Shown one piece after another: positions 58,770-64,000 of a stretch of DNA of 64,000 bases. The stretch spans positions 124,001 through 188,000 of the forward strand of contig JAEEQW010000001.1 of the NCBI GenBank assembly GCA_016285515.1. Reading direction: 5' to 3'. How positions within the stretch are numbered: the stretch's first letter is position 1; each line of letters begins with the position of its first letter. Both the position numbers and the translations under genes were made by a program. Origin of the DNA: Bacteroidales bacterium. GTDB lineage: Bacteria; Bacteroidota; Bacteroidia; Bacteroidales; BM520. The notes under the pieces were generated by a model. The model did no database searches. It was not told the DNA's origin and saw only the letters and a program-made list of their open reading frames with translations.

Positions 58770-59420
58770 ATGAAAAGAGTTTCAATTGTTTTAGCATTTC
58801 TGCTCTGTAGTTGCATGTTGCCTGCTCAAGATATAATTACGAAAAAGGACGGAACGGATATTCAAGCGAAGGTAACTGAAGTCGGACAATCCACTATATC
58901 ATATAAAAAGTATTCCAATCTCGATGGTCCTTTGTATACAATCAGCATTTCCGACATCGTTATGATTACCTATGAAAATGGTGAACGTGAGATGTATATC
59001 TCACAAAGCAACCCTACCAATAATTCGACATTGCCTCAAGGGGTCATGGCCTATAATAACGGGAAAGTTTCCGTTGGAGGTGTTACTATCGAGAATGAAA
59101 TGTTGGAACGGTATTTCACATCGGAAGATTATAGTCTATTTAAAAAAGGAAAGTCTCTCATATTAGGTGGCGGAATAGTAAACATTATCGGTTGTGCGGC
59201 ATTAGGTTATAGCATTGGTTGGATGATTACTGGAGGTAAACCTCTATGGGACCTTCTCATAGGCGGTGGCGTTGCCAGTATAGGTGGATTGATTGTCTGT
59301 TCAATAGGTGAGGATAATGTGAGGACAGCTGTCAACAACTACAATTCCTCTCTGGTGTTTCAGCCCGAAATCCGTATAGGAACAACGACTAATGGTATTG
59401 GATTGGTAGTTGTATTCTAG
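58770..59420 (+). CDS. secreted hypothetical protein (accessory)
   Basis: 216 aa; signal peptide/lipobox-like LLCSCMLPAQDIITKKDGTDIQAKVTEVG; one hydrophobic glycine-rich segment. Confidence 0.75.
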   Translation: MKRVSIVLAFLLCSCMLPAQDIITKKDGTDIQAKVTEVGQSTISYKKYSNLDGPLYTISISDIVMITYENGEREMYISQSNPTNNSTLPQGVMAYNNGKVSVGGVTIENEMLERYFTSEDYSLFKKGKSLILGGGIVNIIGCAALGYSIGWMITGGKPLWDLLIGGGVASIGGLIVCSIGEDNVRTAVNNYNSSLVFQPEIRIGTTTNGIGLVVVF

Positions 59421-59436
59421 TAGGTCAATCTTTGTA

Positions 59437-59526
59437 TTGCATCGGAATAAAGATATTGTTGGAACATCTTTTGGCTTAGAATAACAGTCCTTCATCGGTT
59501 CTGCTGAAGATTTCTTTCCCAAGATG
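59437..59526 (+). repeat. right copy of direct repeat X2
   Basis: 89/90 identical to 58450-58539; includes the real 3' end of ruvB. Confidence 0.97.
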
Positions 59527-60504
59527 TTTGTAAGCCAGTTCCGTAGCTTGTCTGCCGCGAGGCGTTCTTAGGAGATAGCCTTCCTGAATCAGGAATGGTT
59601 CATATACCTCTTCTATTGTACCGGCATCTTCCGATACGGCTGTGGCGATAGTGGTGAGGCCTACCGGGCCGCCTCCGAATTTTTCAATTACTGCGGAAAG
59701 TATCTTGTTGTCCATTTCATCGAGGCCGTTGATATCCACGTTGAGTGCGGCGAGTGCCACTTTTGCTATGTCGAGGTCTATTATGCCGTTGCCCTGAACT
59801 TGTGCAAAATCGCGGACGCGTCGGAGCAGCAGGTTTGCAATACGCGGTGTCCCGCGACTGCGACGTGCAATTTCGTAGGACGCTTCCTCTTCAATTTCTG
59901 TCTTGAGTATTGAAGCTGAGCGTTTTAGAATCTTCGACAGAGTTGCTGCAGGATAGTAGTTGAGTCGTGACGTGATGCCGAAACGTGACCGAAGTGGCGC
60001 AGTAAGCAGTCCGGAACGTGTTGTCGCTCCCACGAGGGTGAAAGGGTTGAGGCTTATCTGGATGCTGCGGCTGTTGGCTCCGGAATCTATCATGATGTCG
60101 ATTTTATAGTCTTCCATGGCGGAGTAAAGATATTCTTCCGTTATCGGGGACAGACGGTGTATCTCATCGATGAAGAGGACATCGCGCGGTTCGAGGTTGG
60201 TAAGCAGTCCCGCCAGATTACCCGGTTTGTCGAGAACCGGTCCGGATGTGGCTTTCATGTTGACGCCAAGTTCATTGGCTATGATGGCTGATAGCGTGGT
60301 TTTGCCCAGTCCAGGAGGTCCGTGCAGCAACACGTGGTCAAGCGGTTCTCCGCGTTGTTTGGCTGCGGCACAGAACACCTTGAGGTTGGCTATGATAGGC
60401 TCTTGTCCTGCGAAACTGCTGAAATTCTGCGGACGCAGCGCGACTTCATATTTCTTGTCACTTGCCGACAGGTTATCGGATGATGGATTCAGATTGCTGT
60501 TCAT
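59476..60504 (-). CDS. ruvB: Holliday junction DNA helicase RuvB
   Basis: [66 protein letters not shown]. Confidence 0.97.
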   Translation of the reverse strand: MNSNLNPSSDNLSASDKKYEVALRPQNFSSFAGQEPIIANLKVFCAAAKQRGEPLDHVLLHGPPGLGKTTLSAIIANELGVNMKATSGPVLDKPGNLAGLLTNLEPRDVLFIDEIHRLSPITEEYLYSAMEDYKIDIMIDSGANSRSIQISLNPFTLVGATTRSGLLTAPLRSRFGITSRLNYYPAATLSKILKRSASILKTEIEEEASYEIARRSRGTPRIANLLLRRVRDFAQVQGNGIIDLDIAKVALAALNVDINGLDEMDNKILSAVIEKFGGGPVGLTTIATAVSEDAGTIEEVYEPFLIQEGYLLRTPRGRQATELAYKHLGKEIFSRTDEGLLF

Positions 60505-60517
60505 TTTGTATAAAACA

Positions 60518-60546
60518 AAAGGCAGACTTCGCGAAAGTCTGCCTTT
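60518..60546 (-). terminator. Rho-independent terminator downstream of 60597-61775 gene
   Basis: AAAGGCAGACTT cgcga AAGTCTGCCTTT, followed on the minus strand by TTTTGTTTTAT. Confidence 0.85.
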
Positions 60547-60596
60547 GGATATGAATAATTAAAATTAAATTAACTTGCAAATCATTGCGTATGTTA

Positions 60597-61775
60597 TTAT
60601 TCTACAAGACGGAAACCGATTTCATCTGAACCTTGACCGTCAGGATAAGCTACCTTTGAGGTTACAACGCATTGGTCTTCATGTGACCTGAAACTGCCGC
60701 CGCAGATGTAGTGGCTCTTGTTGTCATTGCCAGCTGTTGCAGTCATTTCCCAAACATTGCCGCTCATGTCAAAGAGTCCTTTGTCGTTGCCTTTAAGCTT
60801 ACCGCCCATTTGTACTGAACCGCAATTGCCCAGATACCATGCAACTTCGCCAATGTTGTTGCTGCCGCTAAAAGTATGACCGTCGTTTGCAAGAGCTTGC
60901 CATTCAGCAAGTGTCGGAAGACGGAATGCTCTGCCTGTTGCTGCATTGAGTTTTGAAATGAAACTTATGATTGTAGCATAACTCATGTTTGTTGCAGGAT
61001 ACATGTCATCAGCGGTCGGTGTTAAACCTTCGACTTCTTTTAAAACAGCAGCGGTGACTTCTATGCTACTTACCTTCAATCCGTTGGCTGAAACGAAACT
61101 ATCCATGAAATCTGACAGGAATGAAGTTGTTGCGTATGTCAAAGTGTTTGACACGGCTCTGCCTCTGCCGTTTACTGCAAACGCAGTTACATCGTATTTT
61201 GTAGAAGCAGTCAGTCCTGTGAATGTGCCTGTGAATGTGTTGTCATCGTAGTTGTATGCCGGATTAGTCAGAGTGTATGTGATACCGGTTTCTTTTGAAA
61301 CGCATTCGAATCCCCATGTTCTGACTGCATCACCATTGAAGTTTTCTATCTTACCTTTTACAGTAATTGTTGTAGGAGTGCAGTTGTCTGAAAGATCTAT
61401 GATCTTTACTGTTGGAATGCTGCTTCCTGTTGTGAACCATTTGGTTAATCCCTTACCTGTTCCAACTGATGATGTAGCGTATGCATAATAATAATAAATC
61501 TTACCAGGCTCAAGATTGGTTAATGATGCACTGATATGGTCGTTTTTCAATGTTCCTACACAGGTGTTTGTTAATGCATCTGCTGCGGTTCCATACATAA
61601 CCCCGACTTCTGTGATTTCGTTGTTGTAGTTGTCAACGATAGTTCCAGTCAATACGGCACTGTTTGCCTCGATGTTTGTGCTTTCAGGTTCACCTGTTAT
61701 TACCACCGGTGCTAAATCCTTTCCACATGCGGTGAAAAGAAGAATCAAACCTAATAAATAATAAATTTTTTTCAT
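60597..61775 (-). CDS. lipoprotein with Fn3-like repeats and C-terminal SUMF1/FGE-sulfatase domain
   Basis: Lipobox LLFTACGK; FRLPTLAEWQALAN...GLFDMSGNVWEMTA...GGSFRSHEDQCVVTSK...IGFRLVE. Confidence 0.85.
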   Translation of the reverse strand: MKKIYYLLGLILLFTACGKDLAPVVITGEPESTNIEANSAVLTGTIVDNYNNEITEVGVMYGTAADALTNTCVGTLKNDHISASLTNLEPGKIYYYYAYATSSVGTGKGLTKWFTTGSSIPTVKIIDLSDNCTPTTITVKGKIENFNGDAVRTWGFECVSKETGITYTLTNPAYNYDDNTFTGTFTGLTASTKYDVTAFAVNGRGRAVSNTLTYATTSFLSDFMDSFVSANGLKVSSIEVTAAVLKEVEGLTPTADDMYPATNMSYATIISFISKLNAATGRAFRLPTLAEWQALANDGHTFSGSNNIGEVAWYLGNCGSVQMGGKLKGNDKGLFDMSGNVWEMTATAGNDNKSHYICGGSFRSHEDQCVVTSKVAYPDGQGSDEIGFRLVE

Positions 61776-62042
61776 ACTTCTGTTTTTTTTATATTTTTTA
61801 CTATTAAATACAATTATATAACATATTGGTATAACGCCAATTAAGCCCATTTTTGGACAAAATTAGCCCTATACACAATCCAACCACAAAGATAATACTA
61901 AATTTTGAATTATGGATTACTTTATTGTTTTTTTTTTCTTATTTACCAACAAGATTCTCAACAGCTTTTATTTAGTGCATTATATCCAAAAAAACTTTAT
62001 TTTTGCAGTTGAAATTTATGAATCCACATTTATACAATAACT

Positions 62043-62540
62043 ATGAAATGCAAATTGATAATTTCCTGCATGCTGCTCTTTTTGGGCGCCTGTTTTGCCA
62101 AGGCACAATATTATACGCCCTACAGTGAACAGGATAATCCGGGACGACTCCACGTGTATTCTTCACCCATGCTCGATTCCATACTGTCAAAAAAATATGT
62201 GTATGATTCATATCATGCAGGTTATGACGGCTATCGCATCCAGATATTTTTCGCCTCTGGAGCGAATTCAAAAAGTATGGCTTACAATGCAGCTGAGTCT
62301 TTGGACTCACTCGAAATTAACATTCCTGTTTATATCTCCTTCAAAGCCCCTTATTATCGTGTAAGAGTCGGTGACTTCAGAAAAAAAATCGATGCGGAAT
62401 ATTATCAGCGTATGCTCTCCAGCAGGTTCACGGGCTCCTTCGTGGTAAAGGATTTTATCTCCCCGTTGGACAAACCTTATAGGTCAGCCTACAGTTATGA
62501 ACTCCAACGAGTAGCCGATTCCCTCGAACTTTACAGATGA
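62043..62540 (+). CDS. SPOR domain-containing secreted protein
   Basis: GYRIQIFFASGANSKSMAYNAAESL...YYRVRVGDFRKKIDAEYYQRML. Confidence 0.8.
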   Translation: MKCKLIISCMLLFLGACFAKAQYYTPYSEQDNPGRLHVYSSPMLDSILSKKYVYDSYHAGYDGYRIQIFFASGANSKSMAYNAAESLDSLEINIPVYISFKAPYYRVRVGDFRKKIDAEYYQRMLSSRFTGSFVVKDFISPLDKPYRSAYSYELQRVADSLELYR

Positions 62541-62646
62541 TGGCATAATTATTGCTTATTAGGACTTAGGACTATGTGAATATCCGACGTGTATTCATGC
62601 TGATATTCGCAAAATGTATTTGTGTTTAATTTTTATTTGATTCATT

Positions 62647-64000
62647 ATGAAAAAAGTCGTGATATTTATAGCTATAGTGCTCCTGTCTTCATGCACTCAC
62701 GGACAAATTACCCCTACCAATAATAACACCATGATAACCGATCAAACCGACTATTCCAATTCTTGGGATCGGGTCAGAAAATACATTGATGACCAACTTC
62801 CCGCTTCTGCAGCTAAGGAACTTGCTGAAATAGAGACTGCTGCACGTGCCAATGAAAATTATTCACAACTCATTAAGGTTGCTATCTTCAGAGCAAGAAT
62901 TAACCTTGAATTCGAAGAGGCTACCTCTGAAAATACAATACATACCTTCGATTCATTAATTCAGGCTTCCTCTTTCCCTGAAAAGAATGTGTATTATTCG
63001 CTGACGGCTGAATTGTATTCAAACTATTATGATAGAAACAGTTGGAAATTAGACGGAAACGTGGCTTCTGATACGCGTCCCGAAGACCTGGCCGCATGGT
63101 CGCGCGAAGATTTTAAAAGCATTTCCTACGAATATTATATCAAATCACTCGAAGATGCTGACAAACTCAAGAAAATACCTCTTGAACAATTCGATGACAT
63201 TATAGATAAAGGTATTGACAGCAGAAATCTTCGTCCTACACTCTACGATTTTCTCGCTCATCGTGCCATCGACTATTTTTCAGAACCGTCGAACAACCTC
63301 CTCGGTGCTGACTTTCTGACCGATGATGCCCTTAAACCGGTGGATGAATTCATTAAACTCGACATTAACGACAAATTGAGTGAATCGGCTTTGCTCCTTG
63401 ATGCATTGCGCCTGTATCAGAATCTTGAAATATTTCATCAGAAGGAAATAGATGCCCTCGTCAATCTCGATTTGGCACGTCTGTCGTTCGTAAGACGGAA
63501 TTTGCAAAATGAAGGTTCTGACAATCTGTACTTTAATTCATTGTTGTCGCTTGAGAAAAAATCCAAGAATGATAAATGCTGCGCTGAAGTGATTTATGCA
63601 ATCGCCTCATATTACAGGTCCGATGCCTCGAAATATGATTCCGATGTTTCTGATGAACATAAGGACAGTTATGTGAAAGCCGTCGAATATTGCCTTAAAG
63701 CAATGAAACAGTATGAGGGTTCCAGGGGTGCTGCATTGTGTGAGAATATGTATTACTCCATCATCGAGCCTAAACTCGGATCGAGTTCATATATCAAAAC
63801 AATCTATCCTGATGAATATTTCAGTTTCCTTGTCGATTATACAAATTGCAATCATTTGTATTTCAAGGTAGTAAACGTAGATTACAAGGAAGAGTTCATG
63901 CCTGACACACGTAGGTATATGTCGGGGCAGGATAAATTCGATATGTATCTGAAATCTAAGGCCGTTAAGCAATGGGATGTGGAGGTCACCGACCCTCATG
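62647..64000 (+). CDS. alpha-2-macroglobulin family protein, N-terminal part (runs off window)
   Basis: Open frame from ATG 62647 to the window end: MKKVVIFIAIVLLSSCTHGQ...NSWDRVRKYIDDQLPASAAKELAEIETAARANENYSQLIKVAIFRA. Confidence 0.7.
   Translation, partial: MKKVVIFIAIVLLSSCTHGQITPTNNNTMITDQTDYSNSWDRVRKYIDDQLPASAAKELAEIETAARANENYSQLIKVAIFRARINLEFEEATSENTIHTFDSLIQASSFPEKNVYYSLTAELYSNYYDRNSWKLDGNVASDTRPEDLAAWSREDFKSISYEYYIKSLEDADKLKKIPLEQFDDIIDKGIDSRNLRPTLYDFLAHRAIDYFSEPSNNLLGADFLTDDALKPVDEFIKLDINDKLSESALLLDALRLYQNLEIFHQKEIDALVNLDLARLSFVRRNLQNEGSDNLYFNSLLSLEKKSKNDKCCAEVIYAIASYYRSDASKYDSDVSDEHKDSYVKAVEYCLKAMKQYEGSRGAALCENMYYSIIEPKLGSSSYIKTIYPDEYFSFLVDYTNCNHLYFKVVNVDYKEEFMPDTRRYMSGQDKFDMYLKSKAVKQWDVEVTDPH

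Overview
64 kb chromosomal window from a Bacteroidales-type genome (GldH, a type IX secretion sorting-domain relic, Bacteroidetes-like TAnnTTTG promoter motifs). Most of it is ordinary housekeeping content: pheT, pgi, lpxC/lpxD, nrdJ, udk, galE, a tricorn-like S41 protease, a GH29 fucosidase, an RND efflux operon, an lptA/ostA-like gene, gpmI, rseP, dxr, gldH, tyrS, mntP, ruvB and two tRNAs (Gly-GCC, Arg-CCT). The most unusual signal is a structure seen twice. Accessory DNA sits between two convergent core genes, and the whole 3'-end/3'-end junction of those genes is duplicated as a direct repeat on both sides of the insert. Case 1: the SDR / dockerin-protein junction is duplicated as 298 bp (30059-30356) and 391 bp (34390-34780) around a ~4.0 kb island. 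Case 2: the mntP / ruvB junction is duplicated as 90 bp (58450-58539 and 59437-59526) around an 897 bp insert. The case-1 island holds alternating copies of a 13 bp inverted repeat (TGACGAAGTCAGG) flanking a DUF4143-type ATPase gene, cruciform-type repeats, and truncated 3' ends of unrelated genes (T9SS CTD, outer-membrane beta-barrel). No recognisable transposase or integrase is visible. Other points: a stand-alone LpxC lacking the FabZ fusion usual in Bacteroidetes, a PII-like gene in the RND operon, a tandem pair of small secreted paralogs with a C-x(2-3)-WP-x-C motif, and two ORFs separated only by one in-frame TGA. All product names come from reading the translations; no database search was run.
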